Positions 17,027 through 25,765 of a stretch of DNA of 64,000 nt are shown in pieces. Within the stretch, counting starts at the first letter, position 1. Each line of letters opens with the position of its first letter. The notes beneath the pieces were generated by a model. It was not told the DNA's origin and searched no databases. It saw only the letters and a program-made list of their open reading frames with translations. Made by a program: the position numbers and the translations under genes. The DNA comes from Persicitalea jodogahamensis (lineage in GTDB: Bacteria > Bacteroidota > Bacteroidia > Cytophagales > Spirosomataceae): assembly GCF_014651615.1 (NCBI RefSeq), contig NZ_BMXF01000001.1, positions 839,731 through 903,730 on the forward strand. The letters are read 5' to 3'.

Positions 17027-18886
17027 ATGAACACTAAAATTCGATTTATATTTTTTTCAATGCTGGCTGGCGCTACCATTGCCGAAGCCCAAACAACCGC
17101 TTGGAAGCCCGTCGGTGATAAAATCAAGACCCGGTGGGCAAGCCAGGTAGACCCGGCAAAGCCCCTGCCCGAATACCCGCGCCCGCAGCTCATTCGTCCC
17201 GGCTGGCAGAACCTGAACGGTCTTTGGGACTACGCCATCACTCCCAAAACCATTTCTGATATTCCTCCGGCCACGTTTGACGGTAAAATTTTGGTACCCT
17301 TCGCTGTAGAGTCCTCGTTGTCGGGCGTGGGCCGCACGGTGGGCAGGGATAGCCTGCTGTGGTATCGCAGGATGGTTCCGTTTTCTGCTAAATTGAAGAG
17401 CGAAAAAACCCTGTTGCATTTCGGAGCCGTAGACTGGGAGTGCGATATATATGTCAATGGTAAAAGGGCCGGGTCGCACCAGGGAGGCTATGATCCTTTT
17501 TCGTTTGACATTACACCTTTGCTGGTAAAGGGCGAGCAACAGGAAATTGTGGTGCGCGTGTGGGACCCCACCAGCGACGGCCCGCAGCCGCGCGGCAAGC
17601 AGCTCAAACAGCCAAGGGGAATATGGTACACGCCCGTAACGGGCATCTGGCAGACGGTCTGGCTGGAAAAAGTACCGACGAGCTATATCGAGTCCACCAA
17701 AAATACCCCTGACATTGACAGGAATGTTGTAACCGTCTCGGCTGTGGCTCAGAATGCCCAGGAGGGCGACATTCTGCGTATCCGTGCCTGGGATAAAACC
17801 ACGATGATGTCGGAGAAGGAAGTGGCTCTCGACGCCACCGCCGAACTACCCGTAGTGAACACGGTATTGTGGGAGCCCGGCAACCCTTACCTCTACGAAC
17901 TGACGGTGGCTTTGGTACGCAAAAACAAGGTAGTCGATGAAGTGAGGAGCTACTTCGCCATGCGGAAGATCAGCCGGAAGGCCGACGCGCAGGGCATTCA
18001 GCGCATGCTCGTCAATGACAAATTCGTGTTTCAGTACGGCCCGCTGGACCAGGGGTGGTGGCCCGACGGTCTCTACACGGCACCGACCGATTCGGCGCTG
18101 CTGTTTGATATCCAGAAGACGCGGGACATGGGCTTCAACATGATTCGTAAGCATGTGAAAGTGGAACCTGCCCGCTGGTACTACCACTGCGACCGCCTCG
18201 GGATGCTCGTATGGCAGGACATGCCCAGCGGCGACCTGGGGAACCAATGGGAGTCACGGCCCGGCGTCGAGGGAAAGGGCACTGAGAAAGATCGAAGCTC
18301 ATTGTCAGAGAGTATTTTCCGCCGCGAGTGGAAAGCCATTATGGATGCTAATCATAATTTCCCCTCCATCGTCGTGTGGGTGCCCTTCAACGAAGCCTGG
18401 GGGCAGTTCAAGACCGAGGAAATCACCAAATGGACGGAAGACCATGACCCCAGCCGCCTGGTCAACAGCGCCAGCGGCGGTAATTTTCACTACGTTGGTG
18501 ACATTATCGACATCCACAACTACCCCATGCCGGTTATGCCCGCACCAAAACTTTACGGAAAGGAGCAGGTCATCGTGCTGGGAGAATTTGGCGGCCTGGG
18601 GCTGCCCGTCGAGGGCCACACCTGGCAGGAGAAGGACAACTGGGGCTATCAGACCTTTAAAAACGCCGACGAACTAACCCAGCGTTACGAAGGCTTCATG
18701 AACGATTTGGTTGACCTGATTAAGAAAGGCCTCTCGGCGGCGGTCTATACACAAACTACCGACGTGGAGGTAGAAACCAATGGTCTGATGACTTATGATC
18801 GGGAGGTAATCAAGATACCGGTCGAAAAACTTGAAGCCGTGCACGGGAAACTGTATAATTCTTCGTTGGTAGAGATGAAGAAGTAA
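17027..18886 (+). CDS. Secreted glycoside hydrolase family 2 enzyme
   Basis: A 619-residue protein starting at the ATG at 17027, which begins a signal peptide (MNTKIRFIFFSMLAGATIA, cut near AEAQ). The upstream in-frame start at 16946 would add a non-signal extension. The order is GH2: sugar-binding jelly-roll (about 45-215; DWECDIYVNGKRAGSHQGGY), Ig-like domain (about 220-320), TIM barrel (about 330-619). The acid/base Glu is in WVPFNEAWG, about residue 455, and the likely nucleophile is in VLGEFGGLG, about residue 519. Family activities include beta-galactosidase, glucuronidase and mannosidase; which applies here is open. The stop codon overlaps the next start (TAATG). Confidence 0.93.
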   Translation: MNTKIRFIFFSMLAGATIAEAQTTAWKPVGDKIKTRWASQVDPAKPLPEYPRPQLIRPGWQNLNGLWDYAITPKTISDIPPATFDGKILVPFAVESSLSGVGRTVGRDSLLWYRRMVPFSAKLKSEKTLLHFGAVDWECDIYVNGKRAGSHQGGYDPFSFDITPLLVKGEQQEIVVRVWDPTSDGPQPRGKQLKQPRGIWYTPVTGIWQTVWLEKVPTSYIESTKNTPDIDRNVVTVSAVAQNAQEGDILRIRAWDKTTMMSEKEVALDATAELPVVNTVLWEPGNPYLYELTVALVRKNKVVDEVRSYFAMRKISRKADAQGIQRMLVNDKFVFQYGPLDQGWWPDGLYTAPTDSALLFDIQKTRDMGFNMIRKHVKVEPARWYYHCDRLGMLVWQDMPSGDLGNQWESRPGVEGKGTEKDRSSLSESIFRREWKAIMDANHNFPSIVVWVPFNEAWGQFKTEEITKWTEDHDPSRLVNSASGGNFHYVGDIIDIHNYPMPVMPAPKLYGKEQVIVLGEFGGLGLPVEGHTWQEKDNWGYQTFKNADELTQRYEGFMNDLVDLIKKGLSAAVYTQTTDVEVETNGLMTYDREVIKIPVEKLEAVHGKLYNSSLVEMKK

Positions 18887-19857
18887 TGTTAAACTATCAA
18901 AAAATGGAGGACGAAATCGAAGAACTGCATGAGAATCATACGTTCATTTTTATGGAAAAGCCACAAGTGGCTATGAAAAAGCCAATATTGCTACTAAAAC
19001 GAGATTTGACTAAACCAATTTTGCAAGCTCTAGACAGAATTGAGAAAATTAGGCAAAGAAAGGCTAATAATGTTGACAGCATCATACTTGAAGGGCTTTT
19101 TGTATTAGCCGTATCTTCTTTTGAGAATTCATTGAATGATACATTACGAATTTTACTTCTTAATATTCCCCAAAAATTAGATATTAAAAGTGAGAATATT
19201 ACAAAAAAAGATCTAATAGAAGGAAGCCCTTTAAAACAAGCAGTAGAAAATAGAATTGTGGCAATTAGCTACAAAAGCTTGCAAGAGATGCTGAATTTAT
19301 TCGTAGAAATAACAGGAATAAATGAGTCTACTGTCGCTGAAAATGAGATGAATGAACTTTTAGAAATTAAAGCAACTAGGAATTTACTTATTCACAATAA
19401 TCTCGTAGAAAATTCAATTTATAATCAAACTTCTGGACCAAATAGAAGATCACCAGTTGGAATTGAAAGAAAATTGGTGATTGACCAAGACTATCTCTAT
19501 CAAGCTTTAAGTTTACTTAGAGATCTTCTTAGAAGACTTGAATGTGAATTATCAAGAAAATACATTCATTATACAAAAATTAGAGCAATTAAAGCACTAT
19601 TCAACTATGTTTTTCAAACACCAGTAATGGTTTTTGAGAATGAGTTCGAGGTTGACATCACAAAAGACACTATTGGATTAATAAAAAGCTCAGATAGAAA
19701 AAAATCGCTCTCGTCGAGCGAACGCTTCTATTATGATATTTGGATCGCACATTCCCATGGAAATAAATTTGAGCTTGAATCAGGTAAATTTTTTAGTATA
19801 AGTGACAAAGATAAATTTGCTTACTTTATCAAGAACATAAATCTACTAATGCCCTAA
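18886..19857 (+). CDS. HEPN-like protein of an AT-rich island, possible ribonuclease
   Basis: A 323-residue, mostly helical protein encoded in DNA far richer in A and T than its neighbours. Residues 164-172 read TRNLLIHNN, so Arg165 and His170 form the R-x4-H motif of HEPN ribonucleases, here followed by Asn residues as in the RiboL-PSP-HEPN-like groups. It lies in a helical domain of about residues 45-230. The C-terminal 100 residues (from about YVFQTPVMVFENEF) are not recognised. It starts inside the stop codon of the GH2 gene (TAATG); a later ATG at 18904 is an alternative. HEPN proteins are often defence or toxin RNases, so a role of that type with the next gene is inferred. No function is shown. 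Confidence 0.65.
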   Translation: MLNYQKMEDEIEELHENHTFIFMEKPQVAMKKPILLLKRDLTKPILQALDRIEKIRQRKANNVDSIILEGLFVLAVSSFENSLNDTLRILLLNIPQKLDIKSENITKKDLIEGSPLKQAVENRIVAISYKSLQEMLNLFVEITGINESTVAENEMNELLEIKATRNLLIHNNLVENSIYNQTSGPNRRSPVGIERKLVIDQDYLYQALSLLRDLLRRLECELSRKYIHYTKIRAIKALFNYVFQTPVMVFENEFEVDITKDTIGLIKSSDRKKSLSSSERFYYDIWIAHSHGNKFELESGKFFSISDKDKFAYFIKNINLLMP

Positions 19858-19903
19858 AAACCGTAAGATATTGTACTACTAAAACACTTACAGCAAACGA
19901 ACA

Positions 19904-19950
19904 TAACTCTTAAACATAAGTAATGACGCAGTTTTTATGTTTAAGAGTTA
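19904..19950. repeat. Perfect 16-base inverted repeat between the two island genes
   Basis: The arms TAACTCTTAAACATAA (19904-19919) and TTATGTTTAAGAGTTA (19935-19950) are exact reverse complements separated by 15 bases. It lies 47 bases after the HEPN-like gene and 27 bases before the nuclease-like gene. With no T tract directly behind it, an operator or mRNA-processing hairpin is as likely as a terminator. Confidence 0.7.
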
Positions 19951-19977
19951 CCAGAAATTTTTACGAATACTTTACGA

Positions 19978-21072
19978 ATGACGAAAATATCTACTCTTGA
20001 AGAGTCTCGACTCTTAGAACTTGATGAACAATTTACCAAAGAGCTCGAAGGGATGCTTCCCGAAGTCTTACATAAATTTAGTATCGAAAAGGGCAAAGAA
20101 TGTTCAATTCATTCATTGCATGGAACAATAGGTAGTAAAAATAATACATATGTAGATAGTGTGCATACTCAGTTTAGTGATCCAAATGATTTTAAAGCAA
20201 AATGGATAAAAGGCTTTATCGAATATGTAGGAGAAAAAAGATATACGCCACTTCGTAATTTGTTAAAGGATAGTACATTCAGAAAATATACGCTTACATT
20301 TCTCGAAAGAAATTTTTATCGTAATTTACTGGAAAGAACAAGAAGTAAGCCAAATGAAAACTTGTGGAGTATCTGGTTTGGAAGTGGCAAGTTTTTCTGG
20401 GGGCTTATTATTGCACCAGTTCTAAAGTTTGATGGCTGGACTAATGATATAAGTGAAATACGAAGGGCAAATTTTATGTATTGGACAATTGGGCACGTTA
20501 TAGCAACTGGGTTAATTGACCCAGAAAACAATGAACTATACACGTTTAGTACTTTACTCGACTTACTTAATTTCTACAAGAGAATTTTAAAACGAATTTC
20601 AAACTCATTGTATGAAAAACAAATATTTGATTTGTATGTAGAATATTTAAAAAATGCGGAGGATCCTTTTTCAGAACCGTTTTTAATTCCTGAATTGAGA
20701 TATGCTGGTTTAGAAGTCGAACATGAATATAGATTAGATTTTACAATTCTGAATTCACACACAATGGAAATGATTGGGTTTGAATTTAGTCCACATTCAA
20801 CACATATGGCTGTTTCAAAAATTAAAAATAAGAAACAAATTGAGGTGAATGCTGAACTTAGTAAAAAGTGGGATAAAGAAATGAGCAAACGAAATAAATA
20901 CTTCTCAAACTACGGTATTATAACTTTAACTTTTACTGACACCAATTTAATAAACATTGAGAACTGTTTTTCTATTATGAAGAAGTATTTATCAAGTAGA
21001 CCAGAAGTTGGAGTGAATTTGAACGAGCAAATTGAAAGTCTTGATACTCTTTTAGATAGAGATAATCTATAA
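19978..21072 (+). CDS. Unknown protein with restriction-endonuclease-like C-terminal region
   Basis: A 364-residue protein in the same AT-rich island. Residues about 240-330 carry a pattern typical of PD-(D/E)xK nucleases of the Vsr/REase-like type: YRLDFTIL with Asp254, then MIGFEFSPHSTH with Glu269, and a final GIITLTFTDTNL strand. The usual Lys two positions after Glu is Ser271, so the active site may be altered or use a migrated Lys or His. The N-terminal 230 residues are helical and unassigned. It follows the HEPN-like gene in the same direction across 120 bases. The two together resemble a small defence module, but I do not recognise a described system. Confidence 0.6.
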   Translation: MTKISTLEESRLLELDEQFTKELEGMLPEVLHKFSIEKGKECSIHSLHGTIGSKNNTYVDSVHTQFSDPNDFKAKWIKGFIEYVGEKRYTPLRNLLKDSTFRKYTLTFLERNFYRNLLERTRSKPNENLWSIWFGSGKFFWGLIIAPVLKFDGWTNDISEIRRANFMYWTIGHVIATGLIDPENNELYTFSTLLDLLNFYKRILKRISNSLYEKQIFDLYVEYLKNAEDPFSEPFLIPELRYAGLEVEHEYRLDFTILNSHTMEMIGFEFSPHSTHMAVSKIKNKKQIEVNAELSKKWDKEMSKRNKYFSNYGIITLTFTDTNLINIENCFSIMKKYLSSRPEVGVNLNEQIESLDTLLDRDNL

Positions 21073-21612
21073 TTAAAAAAAATATGTAATTGTATAGATA
21101 AAATGGGAGTTAAAATAAATTTAATTAAATTTTATGATTTGTTTTTGGTAGAAGTGCATTTATTGGTGGGTGAATTATTCTTTTAAGAATTGAGGTATCA
21201 GGCTTAGCAGAGTCGAAGTCCGTCTGTATGGACTGGCTTTGACTTCGCTAAGCCTGACATCCTCCTAAATATAAACCCCACTTTATATCCATACTCGTTC
21301 ATCGATAATATTTTCCTTTAGAGAATAAACATACATTGAATCAACCTTCTTGATCTTCAATGCGGTAGAAAGAATACGGCGCTCGCAAGGCGTAGACCGA
21401 TTACTAAATATTCAATCCTCTAAAAACTACCCTTTTCCCCCCTTGCAATAGGATATTAATCCTGCGGATACTAGCTGCACATGGGTTGGACAAAAACGCT
21501 GCCGCTGCTGCAACCTTTGCAGTCTCGGCGAAGTTAATCTACTGTGATTTCTGCGTTTGCTCGGCTAGATCGCCGGACGTTTTCTATTAGGCATTGGAAA
21601 GGATAGCACCAC
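21073..21612. other. Intergenic region at the end of the AT-rich island
   Basis: The first about 100 bases keep the AT-rich character of the island, then a hairpin follows at 21198-21257 and base use returns to that of the chromosome. I see no intact gene. A T-rich minus-strand frame around 21460-21560 is broken by stops and is not called. Confidence 0.5.
21198..21257. terminator. Hairpin closing the AT-rich island
   Basis: TCAGGCTTAGC pairs perfectly with GCTAAGCCTGA, and inner pieces GAAGTC/GACTTC and AGTCC/GGACT extend the stem. It lies about 125 bases after the nuclease-like gene. A poly-T tail is missing, so terminator is only one reading; a dispersed repeat or insertion scar is another. 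Confidence 0.45.
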
Positions 21613-22830
21613 TCACCGATCGACCTCCCCTAAATTCAGGTCCAACGACCCGACTACAGCCACCAGGTCGGCAATCAGTCCGCCTTTGGATATTTCGCCG
21701 ATGACGGAAAGGTTATGAAAACTGCATGACCGTGCCTTGCAGCGCACGGGAACGTCGGCGCGGCCATCGGTGCGGAAAAAGTAGCCCAATTCGCCCTTGG
21801 GGTTCTCGGCCCGCACGTAGAAATCCATCGCCTTGGGTCGGATTTTCTTGGGTACCAGCGCCTGCGGGTCGAAGTTACGGGTGCGAGCATGCACCGCAGT
21901 CAGTTTTTCCAGGCACTGCTCGATAATCTTTACCGATTCCCAGCACTCGGCTACACGCACCCAGTTACGGTCCCAGCAGTCGCCGAGAGTACCCGCTTCG
22001 CCCTTGCCGATGGGAATATCAAAATCCAGTTCTGGATAGACGGAGTAGGCATCCACGCGCCGGAGATCGTAGCGCAAGCCTGAGCCGCGCAGGATTGGCC
22101 CCGTGCAGCCGTAGTTGATGGCCGTAGCGAGCGAAAGTATCCCGACATTAGCGGTTCTTTCAATAAAAATTTTGTTCTCGATTACAAGTTGCTGCAACTC
22201 GACGAGTTTGGGTTTGAGGTACTTGATAAACTCCCCGCAACGCTCTTCGAAACCAACGGGTATATCGTAGAATAAACCACCAATCCAGATGTAGTTGTAC
22301 AGCATCCGCGCTCCGCAGGTCCATTCCAGCAGTCGCAGAATTTGCTCGCGGTCGCGCATCATCCACAGAAAAGGCGTGTAAGCCCCGATGTCCATTGCGT
22401 AAGTACCAATAGCAATAAAGTGTGATGCCAGTCGGTTCAGTTCAGCCACCAGAACCCGAACGTACTCCACGCGTGGCGGTATGTCGTCCTGGATTCCCAG
22501 CATACGCTCTACGCCCATGACATAGGCGTGTTCGGAGTTCATGGCCGCCGTGTAGTCCATGCGATCTACGTAAGGGATGATCTGGTTGAAGGGCAGCGAC
22601 TCGGCGTGTTTCTCGAAGCACCGGTGCAGGTAGCCAAGGTGCGGCACCACGTCCATGACGACTTCGCCGTCGGTTATCACTTCCAGCCGCAATACGCCGT
22701 GCGTGGACGGGTGTTGCGGGCCAACGTTCAGCACCATTTCTTCCTTTCGCAAATCGCCGGGCTGGTACTTGTTAGGTTCCGAGTTGGCAAGATGTTCGGG
22801 GCGGTAGTCGTATTGGATGGCGTCGTTCAT
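21613..22830 (-). CDS. nuoD: NADH-quinone oxidoreductase subunit D
   Basis: A 405-residue protein of normal length for NuoD, the 49-kDa subunit of complex I. It begins EEMVLNVGPQHPSTHGVLRL at about residue 30, the standard NuoD signature, followed by PHLGYLHRCFEKHAES and PYVDRMDYTAAMNSEHAY. The C-terminus has SFHNLSVIGEISKGGL and ends SLDLNLGEVDR, as usual. It forms part of the quinone site on the cytoplasmic arm. No other nuo gene is adjacent on either side, unlike the usual nuoA-N operon, so the remaining subunits must be encoded elsewhere. It may be an extra copy or a rearranged locus. Confidence 0.95.
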   Translation of the reverse strand: MNDAIQYDYRPEHLANSEPNKYQPGDLRKEEMVLNVGPQHPSTHGVLRLEVITDGEVVMDVVPHLGYLHRCFEKHAESLPFNQIIPYVDRMDYTAAMNSEHAYVMGVERMLGIQDDIPPRVEYVRVLVAELNRLASHFIAIGTYAMDIGAYTPFLWMMRDREQILRLLEWTCGARMLYNYIWIGGLFYDIPVGFEERCGEFIKYLKPKLVELQQLVIENKIFIERTANVGILSLATAINYGCTGPILRGSGLRYDLRRVDAYSVYPELDFDIPIGKGEAGTLGDCWDRNWVRVAECWESVKIIEQCLEKLTAVHARTRNFDPQALVPKKIRPKAMDFYVRAENPKGELGYFFRTDGRADVPVRCKARSCSFHNLSVIGEISKGGLIADLVAVVGSLDLNLGEVDR

Positions 22831-22848
22831 AAGACGAAGGTAATCAAT

Positions 22849-22880
22849 GCGTGAATGAGTGAATGCGTGAATGGGTGAAT
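22849..22880. repeat. Four tandem octamers upstream of nuoD
   Basis: Four units of the form G-N-GTGAAT follow each other without gaps: GCGTGAAT, GAGTGAAT, GCGTGAAT, GGGTGAAT. The block lies 18 bases upstream of the nuoD start codon. Such short repeats can change copy number by slippage and thereby affect the promoter or leader. Confidence 0.75.
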
Positions 22881-23031
22881 ATTGTCATTAGTACAGCTCC
22901 CCCTCATGATATGATTTTAGCTTTCATCGATTATTTTTTGGCGTTTCCCTATTCCTGTAAGTATTATTTCGCCCGAAAATTCTTCCTAAGATTAAAAAAG
23001 CTCCATTACTCCATCCTCCTTTCCTGCTTCT

Positions 23032-24285
23032 ATGCTGAAAAAGACCCCGATTCTTCCCTTTGTCCTTATCACCAGCTTGTTCCTGATGTGGGGCCTGGCC
23101 AACAACATGACCGACACGCTGCTCTCGGCATTCAAGCGGATCATGAGCATGACCGACTTCCAGACTACTTTCGTGCAGTACGCTTTTTACGGGGCGTATT
23201 TCTGCCTGGCGATTCCGGCGGCTATTTTAATAAAAAAATACACCTACAAAACGGGCATCCTCATTGGTTTGGGAATGTTCATCGGTGGCTCGTTGCTATT
23301 CTACCCGGCCAGCAAAACGATGGTGTACGGGCACTTCCTGGCTGCGCTCTTTATTCTGGCGGGTGGATTGTCGCTGCTGGAAACGGCGGCCAATCCCTAC
23401 ATCATCGCCATGGGACCGGAGGAAACCGGGACGCAGCGACTCAATCTGGCTCAGTCGTTCAATCCCATCGGCTCCATCATCGGCGTCTGGCTGAGCAAGC
23501 TATTCATTTTGTCCAAGCTTAACATGGCCGGCGAGGCCGAACGCGCTTCCATGTCGCCTGAGCAACTGCAGGCCATTCAGTCTGAAGAACTGACGGGCGT
23601 AATGGGGCCTTACGTTGGGGTGGCGTTTTTCCTGGTAATCATCTGGCTGTTGATATTCCTTAACAAAATGCCCACCGCCTCGGACGAAAACAGCAAGTTT
23701 GACTTTGGCGATGCCTGGCAACGCCTTCGTCAGAAGCGGCATTATGTCTGGTCGGTTGTGGCCATGTTTTTCTACATCGGGGCGCAAATCGGCATCTGGT
23801 CGTTCACGATTCGCTATGTCATGAAAGAACTAAACCTTAACGAGGAACAGGCTTCCAGCTACTACCTGGCCGCTCTGGTACTTTTTCTGTTATCACGCTT
23901 TGTCTGCACCTACCTCATGCGGTTCATCACGCCGCGTCGTTTGCTGACAAGCCTGTCGGTACTTGCCATGATCCTGACCGGTACGGCGATGGCCACCGGT
24001 GGTTATGTGGGTGTATACGCCCTGATAGGTATCTCGGGGTGCATGTCGCTGATGTTTCCGACCATCTACGGACTCGGGCTGCAAGGCCTGGGCCAGGATA
24101 CCAAAATCGGCGGCTCAGGTCTTATCATGGCCATTCTGGGTGGCGCAGTACTAACGGGCGTGCAGGGGCAAATTTCCGATGCCACGGGCAGCATCAACAC
24201 GGCCTTCATAGTGCCGCTGCTTTGCTTTGGCGTAGTGGTGTACTTTGCGGTGCGGGAGGCAAAAGTGGCAACCCAAAAGGGCTGA
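23032..24285 (+). CDS. Sugar MFS transporter, L-fucose:proton symporter (FucP) family
   Basis: A 417-residue protein with about 12 membrane helices. It starts FVLITSLFLMWGLANNMTDTLL, a hallmark of the FucP/GlcP sugar symporter group. Other family signatures are QYAFYGAYFCLAIPAA, GLSLLETAANPYI and LAQSFNPIGSIIG. Family members import fucose, glucose, galactose or N-acetylglucosamine with protons. The middle loop around residues 175-240 is charged and cytoplasmic. The gene stands alone and ends at a strong terminator. The sugar cannot be told from sequence; the GH2 gene is 4 kb away and not in the same operon. Confidence 0.9.
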   Translation: MLKKTPILPFVLITSLFLMWGLANNMTDTLLSAFKRIMSMTDFQTTFVQYAFYGAYFCLAIPAAILIKKYTYKTGILIGLGMFIGGSLLFYPASKTMVYGHFLAALFILAGGLSLLETAANPYIIAMGPEETGTQRLNLAQSFNPIGSIIGVWLSKLFILSKLNMAGEAERASMSPEQLQAIQSEELTGVMGPYVGVAFFLVIIWLLIFLNKMPTASDENSKFDFGDAWQRLRQKRHYVWSVVAMFFYIGAQIGIWSFTIRYVMKELNLNEEQASSYYLAALVLFLLSRFVCTYLMRFITPRRLLTSLSVLAMILTGTAMATGGYVGVYALIGISGCMSLMFPTIYGLGLQGLGQDTKIGGSGLIMAILGGAVLTGVQGQISDATGSINTAFIVPLLCFGVVVYFAVREAKVATQKG

Positions 24286-24308
24286 CCTGTGCCCCAATAT
24301 AAAAAAAA

Positions 24309-24346
24309 GGCTGCTCTCGTTTTCCAGCGAGAGCAGCCTTTTTTTT
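24309..24346. terminator. Bidirectional Rho-independent terminator
   Basis: GGCTGCTCTCG pairs perfectly with CGAGAGCAGCC around an 8-base loop, with eight T behind and eight A before. It serves both the FucP-like gene (stop at 24285) and the convergent cytochrome c gene (stop at 24360). Confidence 0.95.
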
Positions 24347-24359
24347 AAGATAAGGAGAA

Positions 24360-24983
24360 CTACAAAGAGTTAATCCACCTCCCGAGCTTTTCTACTTCGT
24401 CCTTAGGTACCTGCGTCATGGGAGCCATCGGTGGGTAGCCAGGCCAGTTTTCAGGCTGCGGCTTATACACCAGCTCCACGATCTTGCTGATGGGGTACTT
24501 TTTCTTGGCCACTTCCGAGTAGGCTGGGCCGACGAGCCGCTCGTAGGGCTTGTGGCAAGCCGAGCAGGTATTCTTGTTGAGGAGAGCCGCTATGTCCGCC
24601 GGAACAGGCTTCTGCTTGGGAGCTTCGTCAGCTTTGGCAGGCTCCTTTTCCGAAACCTCGGCGATGGTTTTTCCGGCAGTTTCGGGTATTCCTTCCGTGA
24701 GGGCGGTGCTGGTGCCTTGCTCTGAATCTGCGTTTTCGGTTACGGAAAGGGAATTGATGGAGTCAGGGTTGACTTTCAAATCCTGGTCTCCCCGATCAGC
24801 GAAGGTCTCATCATTATCCGAACGCGGCGTGAAACTTCCGCTCCCGGCGCTTTCTTCACGTTCGGAGCGGCCTTCACCATAAAATCTATCGTACTGAGCC
24901 TTGTCCTCCTTCGAAGAGCAATTTGTCCCGGCGTACCCTACAAAGGCAATAGAAGCCAGGAGGGTGAGTTTTCTGAGTGTCAT
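24360..24983 (-). CDS. Lipoprotein with a C-terminal cytochrome c domain
   Basis: A 207-residue protein from the ATG at 24983. The signal peptide ends in GYAGTNCSS with Cys at about residue 21 as the lipid site, so it is probably anchored to a membrane. Residues about 25-125 are acidic, Ser/Asp/Glu-rich and disordered. The last 75 residues are a class I cytochrome c with heme site CSACH and an axial Met in YPPMAPMTQVP. It should carry electrons in the periplasm. The upstream in-frame extension (to 25100) has no signal-like start, so it was not used. No oxidase genes are adjacent. Confidence 0.88.
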   Translation of the reverse strand: MTLRKLTLLASIAFVGYAGTNCSSKEDKAQYDRFYGEGRSEREESAGSGSFTPRSDNDETFADRGDQDLKVNPDSINSLSVTENADSEQGTSTALTEGIPETAGKTIAEVSEKEPAKADEAPKQKPVPADIAALLNKNTCSACHKPYERLVGPAYSEVAKKKYPISKIVELVYKPQPENWPGYPPMAPMTQVPKDEVEKLGRWINSL

Positions 24984-25208
24984 GGATATTCTGATTTTGG
25001 TAAAAAGTAGGTAGAGGAAGATTTTTAAAAAATTATGCCCAAATTCTCTGTGAAGGCAGATGAATTTGAACGAGGCATCAATAAAACACAAACCTCGCAT
25101 TTTTTCTTAATCCAAAAAGAAAAAAGTGGATTTTGCGCACAAATTAAAGTGGTGCCCCCCGCCTTAGTAGACTATATGACAACAGATTTTGTTTTTTTGA
25201 AAAAATGA

Positions 25209-25240
25209 TTTTGCAAACTTGCTGAGAAATCTTACTTTTG
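25209..25240 (+). promoter_or_regulatory. Promoter of the rpmG-DUF4295-ftsY group
   Basis: TTTTG (25209-25213) as -33 element and TACTTTTG (25233-25240) as -7 element match the Bacteroidota consensus with a 19-base spacer. The first start codon follows 30 bases downstream. Confidence 0.75.
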
Positions 25241-25270
25241 CAATCCTATTTGTAAAAACGAAGAAACGCA

Positions 25271-25453
25271 ATGGCTAAGAAAGGCAATAGAGTACAGGTA
25301 ATACTGGAATGCACCGAGCAAAAGGGATCGGGCGTACCGGGGATGTCGCGCTACATCACCACCAAAAACCGCAAGAATACGCCTACGCGTATCGAATTGA
25401 AGAAATTCAATCCCTACATGCGTAAATACACGCTGCACAAGGAGATTAAATAA
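25271..25453 (+). CDS. rpmG: 50S ribosomal protein L33
   Basis: A 60-residue basic protein beginning [20 protein letters not shown] and containing [14 protein letters not shown] and [19 protein letters not shown], which is the L33 pattern of Bacteroidota. The Cys zinc knuckles found in some L33 versions are absent (only one Cys at about position 15), so this is the zinc-independent type. It is followed by DUF4295 and ftsY, a conserved order in the phylum. L28 (rpmB), often just upstream, is not here. Confidence 0.95.
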   Translation: MAKKGNRVQVILECTEQKGSGVPGMSRYITTKNRKNTPTRIELKKFNPYMRKYTLHKEIK

Positions 25454-25479
25454 TTCATAAACATTAACCGCACAGAGAC

Positions 25480-25632
25480 ATGGCTAAGAAAGTAGTTGCA
25501 ACCCTGAAAAAAGAAGGCGGCCGTACCTTCGCCAAGGTAATCAAGGCGGTGAAGTCGCCCAAAACCGGAGCCTATACCTTTAAGGAGGAAATGGTGCCGA
25601 CCGACCTGGTTCAGGACACTTTGAAGAAATAA
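25480..25632 (+). CDS. DUF4295 family small basic protein
   Basis: A 50-residue protein, MAKKVVATLKKEGGRTFAKV at its start, ending DLVQDTLKK. This small Lys-rich protein is found next to L33 in most Bacteroidota and is thought to be ribosome-associated, though its role is not established. It begins 26 bases after rpmG and is surely in the same transcript. It is followed by a terminator-like hairpin before ftsY. Confidence 0.92.
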   Translation: MAKKVVATLKKEGGRTFAKVIKAVKSPKTGAYTFKEEMVPTDLVQDTLKK

Positions 25633-25675
25633 GTAAGACCGGCCCGTTGGGCCTACTTTGCGATTCAATGCATGA

Positions 25676-25699
25676 AAAGTCCCACGCGGGACTTTTTTT
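25676..25699 (+). terminator. Terminator after DUF4295 gene
   Basis: AAAGTCCC pairs with GGGACTTT around a 4-base loop, followed by four further T. It lies 43 bases behind the stop codon and 67 bases before ftsY, so ftsY is either read through it or has its own start. Confidence 0.8.
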
Positions 25700-25765
25700 G
25701 TTTTAAATTTGGGGCAAGATCACCTCATTCCCCTCCACATCTAAAGGTGGGTAACCACAAAGAGC

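Noticed and set aside
21460-21560. A minus-strand stretch reading like protein (ETAKVAAAAAFLSNPC)
   Set aside because: It is interrupted by stop codons and too short; Ala-rich strings arise easily from GC-rich repeats.
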